A stretch of 64,000 nucleotides of DNA from Asterias amurensis (taxonomy: Eukaryota > Echinodermata > Asteroidea > Forcipulatida > Asteriidae). Positions 35,201 to 45,861 of the stretch are shown here, one piece after another. The translations under genes and the position numbers were made by a program. How positions within the stretch are numbered: the first letter of the stretch is position 1; every line of letters starts with the position of its first letter. Where the stretch lies: positions 21,204,501 to 21,268,500 of the forward strand of contig NC_092650.1 of the NCBI RefSeq assembly GCF_032118995.1, read 5' to 3'. Under the pieces are notes generated by a model. The model was not told the origin of the DNA. It did no database searches and saw only the letters and a list, made by a program, of their open reading frames with translations.

Positions 35201-38200
35201 GAAAAACGGCTGGGACTATACTACTTTAGCTTATAGGATCGTGATTAGCTGTACTACCGCGTAGTCAGTTCTTGAAGTGCTCTCTACGTTTAGACTAGCT
35301 TGCTCTATAGCTGACGATGACGATAACCATGATGCAGTGGCGTAACTAGACATTTTCATTTGGTGGGGCAAGTGGGGGCAAAGATTAAATTTGGGGGGGC
35401 CAAAGAAGTGCAAGATTATTATTAAATATGTTAACTGATATATAGTTGATACACACCAATGCAGTTCTTAAACAGTCTATAGTCAGCATGTAACAAAAGA
35501 TTGCGAAAACAACAAAATCTTAGAGAACATGTCATTTTGTATAAGATAAAACTTTTTGACTGTATAAAAGGATTAAATTACCAACTGTGGTCAACAAGTA
35601 CCAATTTAGAGTTGTACACGGTATTCTCAACTAGGCTTTGTGGGTGTGTAAATACCCAAAACATAATAATATTAGGCCAAGTAAAAATAGAAAAATAGAA
35701 ATGTTTAGCGTCCCCGCCCGCTTCCTTTTTACAGGACACCTCTTTTTTTTTCTTAAGTTTTTTTTATGCACATTTTTTTTCTTCTTTTTTTTTTTTGAAA
35801 AAGGGTTATTTTAAATGATCTCAGCAAAAAAAAAAAAAAAAATCTGAATGTCTTGTCTGAATGCCATGACCAAACTGTTTCATTAATGTTTTGTGTATTT
35901 CAGCAGCAGAAAAAAAACCCAGTTGATATTTGACATTCATGGCGACCATCTTGAAATAAAAAATAAAAAGCCCCTCCTCCTTCCTTATTTTTGAGAAACC
36001 CATACACTAAACATGTTTCTTTTTTTACTCGGCCTTATTGTAACAAGTGTAAGCCAAAAACACAGGATCGAAATTGTGGGTGTTTAATAATCACATTTTA
36101 GTTACGAAACGGATATTTAAAAATAGTAGGCCTACCTCTCAATTGCACCGCTTGCTTCAAAGGAGAAGAAATGGTCTAAGCAACCTTTTTCGCTGGCCAT
36201 TTTTGTGCTGTAGTAAATTTCTCTGTAGTGCATCTGACCATTGAGGTAGAAATTTCTACCTCCATGATCTGACTTTGTGTTTACGGAGCTATTGGTCTGC
36301 GTTCAGACCACCACGTATTTAACAGAACTTTGTCACATCCTGCACTCTCTGTAACCGCAAAACCACAACAAACATTTACCGTCAATACGATCGCGCGCGC
36401 GTTTCCACGCATTTTTCATGTTATAGTCCACATAGGGCCTACTGATAACGAATAAAAGTTTTCCGTTTTACGGCAGCATTTTATGCAGCCTTAAACGATT
36501 TATATATAAGGCCTATAAGAATATACTTATCTCTGATTTCATATGGGGGGGCAAGAGGGGGGGGGGGCAAGGGTTCTGAGCGGGGGGGGGGGGGGGGCGC
36601 CGGCCCCCCTGCCCCCCCCCCCCCCGCCTAGTTACGCCACTGTCATGATGCTTCATCCCTCGGCAGGGTCCTAAAGCCGTTGGTCCCGCGTGTTATGTAA
36701 TGCACGTAAAAGAGCACAGTGCGCTTATCGACAAGATAAGGGGGTTCGTCCCGGTGTACATGGTTTGTTGGCAGCAAATTGCCCCACAGCATCTTGTAAA
36801 CCATTACACGGTTGTATGTCGAAGGCGTCATAAGATCTCATTATTCAAACGTAGTCCCTACATACATTGCATTTGAAAAAAAGAAAAAAGAAAAGAAACC
36901 GTACGCCTCATAAGTGTTGTGTTTTATTTATTAGTACTTGGTTTTATTTTGGGGCAGCAATTTCCACTTCGTCCCAAAGTCATGAATGAAGATCTTCTTG
37001 GTCTACAAGGTGAGAGATGGAAGCATATGAGAGAGGCAGTTGCACTTGCCTTCTCAAAGTCCAAAGTACAGCAGGTGAGTTTTTTTTTTTTGTTTTTTTT
37101 TTCTTTTTTTGTTTTTTTTGTTTTTTTTTTTTTTTGCAAGGCGGCCTACACACAAGTCCTTCAAGGTGTGGGTTTGAATAACTTTCCGGAGTTGTTGTCA
37201 TCTACTCTCGGGGGTAAAAGAGGGTTACCCCTTTTACAGTCCATATTGATGTAGGCTTGGGTACCATCTAGGCCTATCAGAATCCTAGCCCTAATAGCAC
37301 TAACTCTCCAAAGGCACTAACTCTCCAAATAAAACCTTTAAAAAAAAATCAGTATCTCATCGAACTCATATTCGACTTGGACAACAACTTATACGCTCGT
37401 ATAAATAATATACTCATAAATTTCATTTGTACCTCTGAGAGATATAAACAATGGCTTCCCCCCACCTAGAAACAACAACCTGAGAAACTCCAATAAACTT
37501 TGTAAATGTAGAACTAACCGTTTCAAAAACAGCTGCATCCCCTCCCTAGTTGAGCTGCTCAATCACCAATAATTTTTTGGCCTGTAGATAACTTGTTTTC
37601 ATTGTGTAAATATGTGTATTGTATATCTTCTTACTTTTTAAATGTTTATATTCAAATTTAACTTATTTTTATAATCTCTTATTGTATATTTGCTGGTTTT
37701 TGATGTTTGAATGTATTTTTATATTGTAAACCTAAACACAATTCAGCCTTTTGGCTGCTACGTTTGATTTTTAAAAATGATAATGATAATGATAATGATA
37801 ATGATAATGATTATGATAATGATAATGATAATGATAATGATAATGATAATGATAATGATAATGATAATGATAATGATAATGATGAAGATAAAGATAATGA
37901 TAATGATAATGATAATGATAATGATAATGATAATGATAATGATAATGATAATGATAATGATAATGATAATGATAATGATAATGATAATGATAATGATAAT
38001 GATAATGATAATGATAATGATAATGATAATGATAATGATAATGATAATGATAATGATAATGATAATGATAATGATAATGATAATGATAATGATAATGATA
38101 ATGATAATGATAATGATAATGATAATGATAATGATAATGATAATGATAATGATAATGATAATGATAATGATAATGATAATGATAATGATAATGATGATGA

Positions 38201-41200
38201 TGTCGATGTCGATGTCGATGTCGATGTCATTGTGGTGTTCGATGGTTTCCATGATGTTCTTTGTTATATGCAAGAGATTTGTGTTTTTTACAATTCTGGT
38301 ACACTCCCGGTAGATTCTTGTTCATTGATGTCTTGATTCACATTTAGAGAGAAGCAAAAAAGCAGAAACAATTTTTTTAACTTTCATTTTATATAAAATG
38401 GAACCGGCAAATCATAAAAAAGGGTTTTAATTACTTCGGCTTGGCTTTAGTTCCGCAAGGTAATTTTTAATTTTGTTTTTGTTTTATTTTATATTAAACA
38501 ACTATTGGTCCTCAGCCCATGTAAATACTGACTTACAGAAGGTGTCAGTGATGGTACCGCGACAAAATTAACTTCAAGTGCTTTATGTTTTCGTTCAAGA
38601 TGGTGTCAATGGTTAATGATTGCACCGACGCCACGTTGAAGGATATCGAAAGCGAGAATGAAAACAAAACCGACGAGACAAAGAAAGTTGCCCTCGACAT
38701 CAACTCGTGAGTCAACGTGCTTAATTTCATTTTACTTCTGTACACGCTTATTTTAAAGATGTAAATTTTGCTCACTTTATTTTTGAACTTATAACTTTTA
38801 TAACTTTGTCTGGGAACTCATTTCTTGTATTATTCAAAACAAATTGATTCTTCTGACGGCAGTCTCGGAAGCAGTAGAAGGCCACCCCATTCATGCTGTA
38901 TTGTATTGTTCTTAAATATACAAAACACTTTTTAGTGATTCATTCATTATTTATCTGCATGTATGATTGTATGAACAAACAAACAACCAACAAACAAACA
39001 ACATCTGAACACCCCAATACCCCCAACCCCCGCCCCCCCCCCCACCCCCCACAAAAAAAAACTTAACTTTAAAACCTTCTCATAACGTTATCAGCGTAGA
39101 AATCAGAAACTTTGTTGACTCTATTAAGAGTTCAAATTTCCTCTCAAAGACAGTGACACAGATTGACTTTCACTCTTACAAGAGCGAAACTATAACATCA
39201 TTTGGACAAGAGAGTGAACGTTTCACTCTTGTGCAAGAGGGTACAGTATATGTAATACATTTTAAGTGTTTATTTTGGATTTTCTACAGTTACATGGCAA
39301 GGTTTGGAATGGACGTCAGTTCTCTCTGTTTCTTCGCTTCCAAGCTGGGCTCACAAGAGGAAAGGTCAATACTCATGCACCATTCCCGGGAAATGTGGAA
39401 ACATTTTAAGACTGCCTACCCGCCGTGGATAATCACAAGTAAGTAAAAGTTTTTTTTTTTTTTTTTTTTTTAACAAAACGTAGTGATCACAGACACAACG
39501 TAGAACAGAATATATTTTGGGGGTTGAACAAAGAATTGACTAGAGTGGGATTGGAACAAACGACCTCCGGATTAACGTACCGGCGCTCTACCAACTAAGC
39601 TATCTAGCCCTATATTGGCGGTGTCCCTATTTTGTCAATATCTTTGTTCGGGGTGCCAGTCATAAATCATACAACCGTTAACTGCCGTGTAGCCAGGGAT
39701 CACACCCAAATTACGATACAACCTGGGAAGCGAAGAATATGTTTTTGCTAACAAAACAGTATCTGGCAGTGTAAGCACTGTATGTAATCCACCATTTTAT
39801 ACATAAACTGACAAACCTTGAGATCGATCGGCAATCTGGGTCACGAGAAAATAGTGGAACCGATTTCAAATTGACAAGACATCGATTAAAAGAATAAATG
39901 AAAAAAAACGCTTATTGAGTGAACAGAAAACTAGTTTTATTTATTTCTCATCAAAAATGTAACATTTAAGACAGAATTATTTGAAGGGATGTTTTCTACG
40001 ACCATCATCATTATAGACCGTGTACGTATAATGTAAATCTCTGATCTTAGATGAGTTCTGTTCTGTTATTAATTCTGCAATATTCCTTTAAAATTGACCA
40101 GTTATTTGTTTTGTGTAATCCATTTGAATCACGCAGTGCTCTTTCCATGGCTGGAATCCGTCTTTCTATACTTTGGATGTGCCGTTCACCCGCATGAGTC
40201 AATCAACTTCTTTGGTGACCTCGTCAATGGCATTATGGACGTGAGAAAGATCGAGAAAAACTCAACGGTAAGACTGTTGGTAATCACTGTTAACGTAAGA
40301 ACTTATAATGGTAATGAGCAATGGAGAGCTGCTGACATTATGAAACATTGCGGGAGACGTACTTTTTGAGGTAGAAGTAATTTCCCACTAATATATTTGA
40401 ACTCAAGACCTCAGAATTTGATTTTGAGGTCTCGACATAAGTAAGCATCGGAAAGCACACAACTTTGTATGACAAGGGTGTTTTCCCTCTCTATTGTTAT
40501 CTCGCAGCTTCGACGACAAATTGAGTTCTAATTTTCACAGGACTGTTATTTTTTATGCATAATAGGTTGAGATACATACAAGTGGGAAAACTGGTCTTCG
40601 ACAATTACCAATAGTGTCCAGTGTCTTTAACCTGAGATTTTGTACAAACAATATGGGTCTGAAGATTAGTTGGTCAACTGCATGTCTTTTGCTTTAAGAA
40701 TGTCTTTTCTGACCTAATCAAAGTATATTCTGTCCTGATCAAGATTTTAAAATAAAGTCATGTAATAATCATGTGTTCTTTCTGAAGAAACCCGGTAAAA
40801 AATGCTGGTATGAAAATAATAAAATTGATTTCTTTTTCTTTTGACAGAAATACAAAGATTTCCTGCAACTCATGGTGAACTCCCACAAGGATCCCGAAGC
40901 AGCAAACAAGTCGAATGGCCACCTGATTCAACGCGCTTCCCTGACAAAAACCGAGATCTTCTCAATGGTATGTAAAATAAGACAAATCTTTTAAAATATA
41001 TAAAATAATTATATAAAATATTATGTGCAATTAACCATGGCAGACAACCACAAACGATACGGCCTTTGCTTCATAAGAAACATCATAGCACTTGTCAGCA
41101 GCCACATAACTTCACAATAGCCCATAAATTGTTATAGTGTAAAACATTGTGAGAAGCGAAACCCTCTGAAGTAACGTAGTTTTTTTAAAAAGAGGTAATC

Positions 41201-44153
41201 TCTCAACAAAATATTTGAATCGATTTCGACCTCAGCTGTTGCGATCTCGATTTCTTTGCATCTGAAAGCACGCAACTTGTGCGACAATGGTTTTTTTTTT
41301 CTTACACTTTTCTCTCGCAACTTTGACGACCGAATGAGTTTTTCACAGGTTTGTCATTTTATGCATATGTTGAGATACACAGAATGATTAAACTGATTTT
41401 TGTACCAAAGGTGTCCAGTGCTTTTAACATAACTTAAAGAAGCAGAAACTACTCGATGTATTTAAATCGAAGAAGGTCTGGTAGTTGATAGCAGTGACTG
41501 TTTGAGATGATCGTAAAGTCCGAGTAGGGGTATAATGGTGAACAAGGTCAAGACAGACAAGCGACAATCTATACACTATTATTCAAACTATGGAGCTGTG
41601 TGGAGGAAAACCCAAGAAAACAGTGATCTTACTTTGTCTTAAATGGTCCAAGATCTTGTCCATATGCTGCAACATTTCTTTGGAATAGTCTTCACCGTTT
41701 TCTTGGTTTTCCTCTACAGTGCATGAGTTTCTTCACAGGCAACCTTGAGACCAGTCCGGCTACACTATCCTACTGCTTCTACCTCCTCGCCCTTCATCCA
41801 GAAATCCAAGAGCGAGTCATTCAAGAAATAGATGAGGTCATAAACTCGTCAGATATCACCCTTGAGAAAACCAGTCGGTTGGTCTACACTGACATGGTGA
41901 TCCGCGAGACCCTTCGATTGTACCCGACAGTTGCTTCGTGAGTTGATGCCCCGCTATATGCATAAATTACCCAATGTCACAATTTTAACTTTTCGGGTTT
42001 TTAGGCCAATTCTTTGCGCTCCAAATAATTACCCGGGGCATGGGAAACAGAGTGTCACTTTTGTTTTTTGCATGATAATTGCTTGGTTTTGTCTTGCTCC
42101 ATGTTTTTCTCAATAATTTTGTTTCTCATGTGGCAGGCTCAACCGTATCTGCAAGGAGGATTGTGTAATCCAGGGAGTTACAGTTCCAAAGGGAGTCACA
42201 GTTGAGATTGCTGTTCATGCGATCCAGAACGATCCGGAATATTGGCCGGATCCAGAGAAATTCGACCCCGAGAGGTAAGCGTAACCAATGTACCACTGGT
42301 TCAGAATTGGCACGGACCGTTATCACGGTGCACTGATCACTTCTCATCATTGAGTTATTTTCACAAACAGTAGAATAAACTTCATATTGAATTGAATTTA
42401 ATACTTCTTGTAATATTCAGGTTCGCTCCGGAGAAGAGGGACCAAATCCACCCCTCTGCCTGGCTTGCTTTTGGCCAAGGACCCCGGATGTGCATCGGGT
42501 ACCGGTTCGCCATGATGGAAATATTCGTTGTTCTCACACGTGTATTTCAAATTTACCGCGTGGAGGTATCCGGACAAACTGAGGTAGGTTCCGTTTTTGT
42601 ATTTTGTCAGGCATTTAAATTTAATTTTAATTTTAAATTTAAATTTAATACTATAAATTGTACCTTCTGCGCCAATTAAAACGGTGCTGCACCTCTACTG
42701 CTGATTTGTTGAGTGTATATATTATGTATGTTAGACCAACTATTGAATATGCTTGCCCAGTCTGGTATTCAAGCCTCACGAAGTCTCAACTTGGATGCCT
42801 TGAAAAGTTGCAGCGCAAGGCTCTTCGTATTATCTTGTCCTACGATTACTGTGAAACTAAGTCTTTTGCTGAAATTTATTCCCAGCTTGGCCTCCCTGCC
42901 ATGGATGTTAGACTTGAGCAGCTCTTCGTTAATTTTGGTAATACCCTCCTCACCTCTGACAGATATAAACAATGGCTTCCCCCACCTAGAAACAACAACC
43001 TGAGAAATTCCAATAAACTTTGTACAATTAAATGTAGGACTAACCGTTTCAAAAACAGTTGCATCCCCTCCCTAGTTGAGCTGCTCAATCACCAATAATT
43101 GTTCTGGCCTGTAGATAACTTGTTTTCATTGTGTAAATATTTGTAATGTATATACTTACAGTTTTAAATTTTATATTCACATCTACTCTATTTTTATAAT
43201 CTCGTATTGTATATTTGCTGGTTTTTGATGTTTGAATGTATTTTTATATTGTAAACCTAAACACAGTTCAGCCTTTTGGCTGCTACGTTTGATTTTTAAT
43301 AAACCAATAATAATAATAATAATAACAGTAACAATAACAATAACAATAACAATAACAATAACAATAACAATAACAATAACAATAACAATAACAATAACAA
43401 TAACAATAACAATAACAATAACAATAACAATAACAATAACAATAACAATAACAATAACAATAACAATAACAATAACAATAACAATAACAATAACAATAAC
43501 AATAACAATAACAATAACAATAACAATAACAATAACAAAACAATAACAATAACAATAACAATAACAATAACAATAACAATAACAATAACAATAACAATAA
43601 CAATAACAATAACAATAACAATAACAATAACAATAACAATAACAATAACAATAACAATAACAATAACAATAACAATAACAATAACAATAACAATAACAAT
43701 AACAATAACAATAACAATAACAATAACAATAACAATAACAATAACAATAACAATAACAATAACAATAACAATAACAATAACAATAACAATAACAATAACA
43801 ATAACAATAACAATAACAATAACAATAACAATAACAATAACAATAACAATAACAATAACAATAACAATAACAATAACAATAACAATAACAATAACAATAA
43901 CAATAACAATAACAATAACAATAACAATAACAATAACAATAACAATAACAATAACAATAACAATAACAATAACAATAACAATAACAATAACAATAACAAT
44001 AACAATAACAATAACAATAACAATAACAATAACAATAACAATAACAATAACAATAACAATAACAATAACAATAACAATAACAATAACAATAACAATAACA
44101 ATAACAATAACAATAACAATAACAATAACAATAACAATAACAATAACAATAAC

Positions 44154-44186
<33 letters not shown>

Positions 44187-45797
44187 TATTATTATAATAA
44201 TTTAAAAACAAGCCTTTCGGGGTCTGTAAATGCCGTCATATTGGTTTGCTCTCCTAATCATTAAGTTATATTTGTTCATTTCATTTTATTTAACGTTTTA
44301 ATTTTTAATTTTCTTGACCTGTTCTTGAATGTCTTTGATATTAGTTGTGCTTTATTTGTTTATTGTTCCTTTTTTTTACCAATATGAAAATATATTTTGA
44401 TTGAGTTGAAAATTGAAATGCATTGAAGTCCAGCGCCCGACAATCGAAAATTCAGAATAAGAAAACGTTAGTAACAACCGTAGAAGTAAGTTAACATTGT
44501 AATATTGTTTACTAAGTACACCAGCCGCCGATTTCACCAAACTCTTTCTAACTTAGGATTAATCTTATGACTTAGGACGGGTTAAGTTCCACATCCAAAT
44601 ACGTAGGACGCATTGGACACATCCTTAGTTAGAACGGGTTACTCATCCTAATTCGAGATAGGATTAATCCTAGCTTTTGTTTGTAAATCCCATTAATCAA
44701 AGACTTATCTTTGTTCTCCCACTGTTTTATTTTTATTTTTTTTTTTTACCTTCCCATTGGTTTTGAAAACGAAAACGGGAGCGAGGACGTCGCTCTGTTA
44801 CATACCCAGATCCCTTTTGTTAAAGGGTATTTTTTTATGTACTTTTTCCTAACAAAAAACACAATGTCCACAGATTTACATTAAACTTACACAGTTTGAA
44901 GATTATGATAGGGAAAGCTTCCCTTGAAATATTACTTACTAAGGTGCTGTAGTTTTTGAGAAATGAGTAAAAGTAATAATTTTCGTCTCAGTTTTAGCAT
45001 GTAAAAACGTATTAACCAGTTATGCTATGGTTCTGGTAAAATTATCATAACTGGTTAAGGGGATTTTACATGCTAAAATAATTTTGGTCTCATGAGGCCA
45101 AAACTATTTTGTGACTTGTTTTACTCATTGCTCAAAAACTACACAACCTTAGTTAGTAATGTTTGAAGGGAAGCTTTCCACTATCATTATCTTCAAACCC
45201 TGTAAGTTTAATGTAAATCTGTGGACATTTTGAAAGGGTACCCGAATCCTTTAAAGTCCTCTGTTTCAACGGGTAGACACGCCTATCATTTAAACTTATA
45301 ATTCGATAAGTTAATCCAGTACTCTAAACTATATGGACAGCATGCAGTTCGAAAACAAGCACGCTCGCATTTTAAACGTTAAAAATCTAGCAGAAAATGT
45401 TTTGCCATGTAACATAAAGGGTGACAAGAGGTCGTCAAATAGGGGTTGGCAAAAACTATAGTGGAGGATGTATCCCCAAATTCTTCTTGTTTTGCTTTAG
45501 GGTTAACACAAAAATGTATAATAATATTAAATTTGGGTTAACCATTATACATGTACAACGATGGGTAAAGCCAAAATGAATATTCTATATCTCCGATGCA
45601 AATTTCACATCTGTAAAAAAATATACGAACAAAACCACCAATAACCAATGTATTGATCAGCACTTATTCGATTTTTTTGTATGTGCTTTTTTATTCTTCT
45701 TCAGATTCCACCGAAGCGAGGAACTCGTGGTCTCCTGACACCTGAGAACGGCATCAACATCCGCCTCGTTCCCAGGAAAGATGTGACAGTCATTTAA
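26263..45797 (+). CDS. CYP3-like (clan 3) cytochrome P450 monooxygenase, complete
   Basis: Thirteen exons: 26263-26315, 27092-27185, 27952-28004, 30420-30516, 36958-37074, 38600-38706, 39290-39438, 40137-40267, 40848-40967, 41720-41937, 42137-42274, 42421-42583, 45705-45797. Every junction is GT/AG and in phase, giving 510 residues and TAA. Residues 1-18 form an ER membrane anchor; hinge GPPPLPIFGN follows near 34-43; helix C W120-x3-R124; I-helix GNLET at 314-318 (the usual second Gly is Asn315); ExxR E370-R373; PERF 424-427; heme loop FGQGPRMCIG with Cys450 as thiolate ligand. Length and C-terminus (QTEIPPKRGTRGLLTPE) fit CYP3-type enzymes, which oxidise lipophilic xenobiotics and steroids with NADPH-P450 reductase. 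Introns carry several LINEs, a SINE and two long hexanucleotide arrays. The exact subfamily and substrate cannot be read from sequence. Confidence 0.93.
26568..26955. mobile_element. TIR element in P450 intron 1
   Basis: 'tcaatttcagaaaatgagca' with 'gccaatt' at the left is mirrored by 'aattggctgctcatctgcc' and 'aaaattgatc' at the right. Inner 'cattcgatttcg' words occur in both orientations. Confidence 0.5.
28088..28690 (+). pseudogene. 5'-truncated LINE: RT C-terminal region and tail
   Basis: The frame from 28105 reads MIRKYLTRPATEKIVHALIS, then SRLDFGNGLLFHLP, LQNAAARIVTLTRK and LKSLHWLPAESRI, to a stop at 28480. After it the same frame continues GDRCFSHAGPTLWNDLPLQI and the tail 'ctttattattatta'. 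These are hallmark C-terminal motifs of CR1/L2-group non-LTR elements. EN and most of RT are missing. It lies in P450 intron 3. Confidence 0.75.
28688..28781 (+). repeat. 47-bp direct duplication with internal hairpin
   Basis: GAGTTGAAACCAACGG…CCCCAACTCTTTAG occurs twice, at 28688 and 28735. Each unit contains the inverted pair GGTTCTTTTCAGAACC. It lies at the 3' end of the LINE fragment. Confidence 0.65.
28936..29602. repeat. Inverted arrays of a 16-bp minisatellite
   Basis: Units of TTCCGACACCCCTATG run on the + strand from about 28936 to 29122. The complementary units (CATAGGGGTGTCGGAA) run from about 29378 to 29602. The arms are separated by about 255 bp of ordinary AT-rich sequence. Unit length is 16, so translated frames cycle and are not protein-coding. 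Confidence 0.8.
29823..29965. mobile_element. Palindromic MITE (TTATCACACAAGCGCGAGTG)
   Basis: 'ggaaaaatatagcgcttctg' and 'cgtcccatatcca' are mirrored around 'gaggccgaaggccga'. The same element is at 63182-63325. Confidence 0.7.
30150..30300. mobile_element. MITE, GCCTCTCTTAATACTTATGC family
   Basis: GCCTCTCTTAATACTTATGC at the left and GCATAAATATTAAGAGAGGC at the right are inverted, with 'tgacgtca' and 'cacttgcagtggctgcgccc' inside. Confidence 0.7.
30640..30961. mobile_element. Diverged TTAA-AGG MITE
   Basis: 'tttggtaatattgtcaaagac' begins it and 'gtaattaccaaaattgtcaa…gtgcct' ends it, followed by TTAA at 30962-30965. The left outer terminus is decayed. Confidence 0.5.
31219..34338 (-). mobile_element. 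Full-length CR1/L2-group LINE, antisense in P450 intron 4
   Basis: A 9-bp target duplication CGCCAGTTT lies at 31210-31218 and 34339-34347. The - strand begins TTGACCAAGATGGCGCCG, encodes an N-terminal basic region, an AP-like endonuclease and a reverse transcriptase, then a short 3' UTR ending in TTGAAT repeats. At 3120 bp with a clear 5' end it appears full length rather than truncated. Confidence 0.85.
31448..34329 (-). pseudogene. LINE endonuclease/reverse-transcriptase ORF, broken
   Basis: The ORF opens at the ATG in AAGATGGCG and runs through the conserved lead NVRSLRHKIDEL. A nonsense codon stops it right after CFTET, where a Trp is usual in the endonuclease. Reading resumes in frame (GGGLCFLLNDEWC) and then shifts frame near 33700. 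From there a 742-codon frame carries the endonuclease end (VLGDFN, GNSDHN) and the RT core: LNDYRPVALTS, motif A LFVDYSSAF, motif B GAPQGCILSP and motif C YADDT. The RT residues look intact; the two lesions are in the endonuclease part. The copy is therefore unlikely to move by itself. The RT family is clear; the clade (L2 versus Rex1-like) is judged from overall resemblance only. Confidence 0.88.
35335..36642. mobile_element. Non-autonomous hAT-like element (CAGTGGCGTAACTAG)
   Basis: CAGTGGCGTAACTAG at the left end and CTAGTTACGCCACTG at the right. The 8-bp flanks CCATGATG and TCATGATG match at 7 of 8. The 'CAGTGGCGTAAC' end and 8-bp duplication are typical of hAT. No transposase is visible in the 1.3 kb. 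Long G and C runs lie just inside the right end. Confidence 0.75.
36544..36625. repeat. G-run / C-run cluster
   Basis: Several G runs of 7 to 17 are followed by C runs of up to about 15 around a 'gcgccggc' core. It could fold as a hairpin or G-quadruplexes. Base counts in such runs are often unreliable in assemblies. Confidence 0.6.
37428..37775 (+). mobile_element. LINE 3' end (copy 1), P450 intron 5
   Basis: From 'gatataaacaatggcttccc' onward it matches 42960-43310: the last codons of an RT ORF (…IPSLVELLNHQ stop), a 3' UTR, and the end 'cagccttttggctgctacg'. A frame-breaking extra C and other changes mark it as an old 5'-truncated copy. It runs straight into the GATAAT array. Confidence 0.75.
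37776..38228 (+). repeat. Hexanucleotide array (GATAAT)n, then (GATGTC)n
   Basis: About 69 units of GATAAT over about 419 bp, with one interruption near 37881 (gatgaagataaag), followed by about five GATGTC units to 38228. All reading frames are open because the unit is six bases; none is a gene. Confidence 0.95.
39481..39745 (-). mobile_element. tRNA-derived SINE-like copy, P450 intron 7
   Basis: On the - strand 'tagcttagttggtagagcgc' is a clear A box and 'ggtcgtttgttccaatccc' a B-box derivative, in a tRNA-like head at about 39545-39612. The body includes 'caattctttgttcaaccccc'. The T-arm mismatch and lack of a discriminator argue against a live tRNA gene. Confidence 0.6.
39752..40055. repeat. 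GCAGTGTAAGCACT repeat plus its companion block
   Basis: The first part (39755-39865) matches 6504-6625. The second (39940-40055, 'tttatttctcatcaaaaat', 'gaccatcatcattatagac') matches 52270-52390 in the tandem units. Order and spacing are the same, so both belong to one longer repeat family. Confidence 0.6.
40280..40629. repeat. AGGCAGTGG MITE, left terminus decayed
   Basis: 'taatgagcaatggagagctg' and 'gacctcagaatttgattttgaggtc' lead to the right end 'caattaccaatagtgtccag' with 'tgtctTTAA'. It lies in P450 intron 8. Confidence 0.6.
41100..41428. repeat. Degenerate AGGCAGTGG MITE
   Basis: 'aaacattgtgagaagcgaaa', 'ctctgaagtaacgtagttt' and the terminus 'ggtgtccagtgctttTAAC' remain. It lies in P450 intron 9. 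Confidence 0.5.
42655..43310 (+). mobile_element. LINE 3' end (copy 2), P450 intron 12
   Basis: One open frame of about 145 codons reads LLRQLKRCCTSTADLLSVYI, then MYVRPTIEYACPVWYSSLT, LEKLQRKALRIILSYDYCET and a C-terminus ending LVELLNHQ. This is the C-terminal part of a non-LTR RT ORF. It is followed by a 3' UTR ending 'cagccttttggctgctacg' and 'ttttaataaacc'. It is 5'-truncated just after exon 12 and longer than copy 1 at 37428. Confidence 0.8.
43322..44185 (+). repeat. Hexanucleotide array (AACAAT)n, flanked by (AAT)n
   Basis: About 139 units over about 833 bp with a single slip near 43536, bounded by AAT triplets before (43300-43325) and after (44155-44185). It begins directly at the tail of LINE copy 2. 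Very long poly-Leu and Cys/Tyr frames across it are artefacts. Confidence 0.95.
44545..44690. repeat. Degenerate inverted repeat (TAGGATTAATC)
   Basis: 'taggattaatcttatgactta' is mirrored by 'gagataggattaatccta', with 'ggacgggtta' and 'gaacgggttactcatccta' inside. Related to 4027-4140. Confidence 0.4.
44824..45250. mobile_element. TTAA-AGGGTA foldback MITE
   Basis: TTAA at 44820-44823 and 45251-45254. The arms ('aatgtccacagatttacatt', 'gggaaagcttccc', 'tttactcattgctcaaaaac' against the mirrored left arm) make nearly the whole 427 bp palindromic. Confidence 0.75.
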
Positions 45798-45861
45798 ATA
45801 TCAAACCCTCATTTCAGCTGACGGTATCAGACCACATGTAAAGTACAAGGCAATTCGAATT

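Noticed and set aside
37707..38336. Long Asp/Asn, Met/Ile and Leu/Ser frames on both strands
   Set aside because: They are translations of the GATAAT hexanucleotide array; every frame is open because the unit has six bases.
43183..44211. Frame of over 340 codons of Tyr-Cys and Val-Ile repeats on the - strand
   Set aside because: It is the AACAAT array read in one frame, with a switch at the single slip near 43536.
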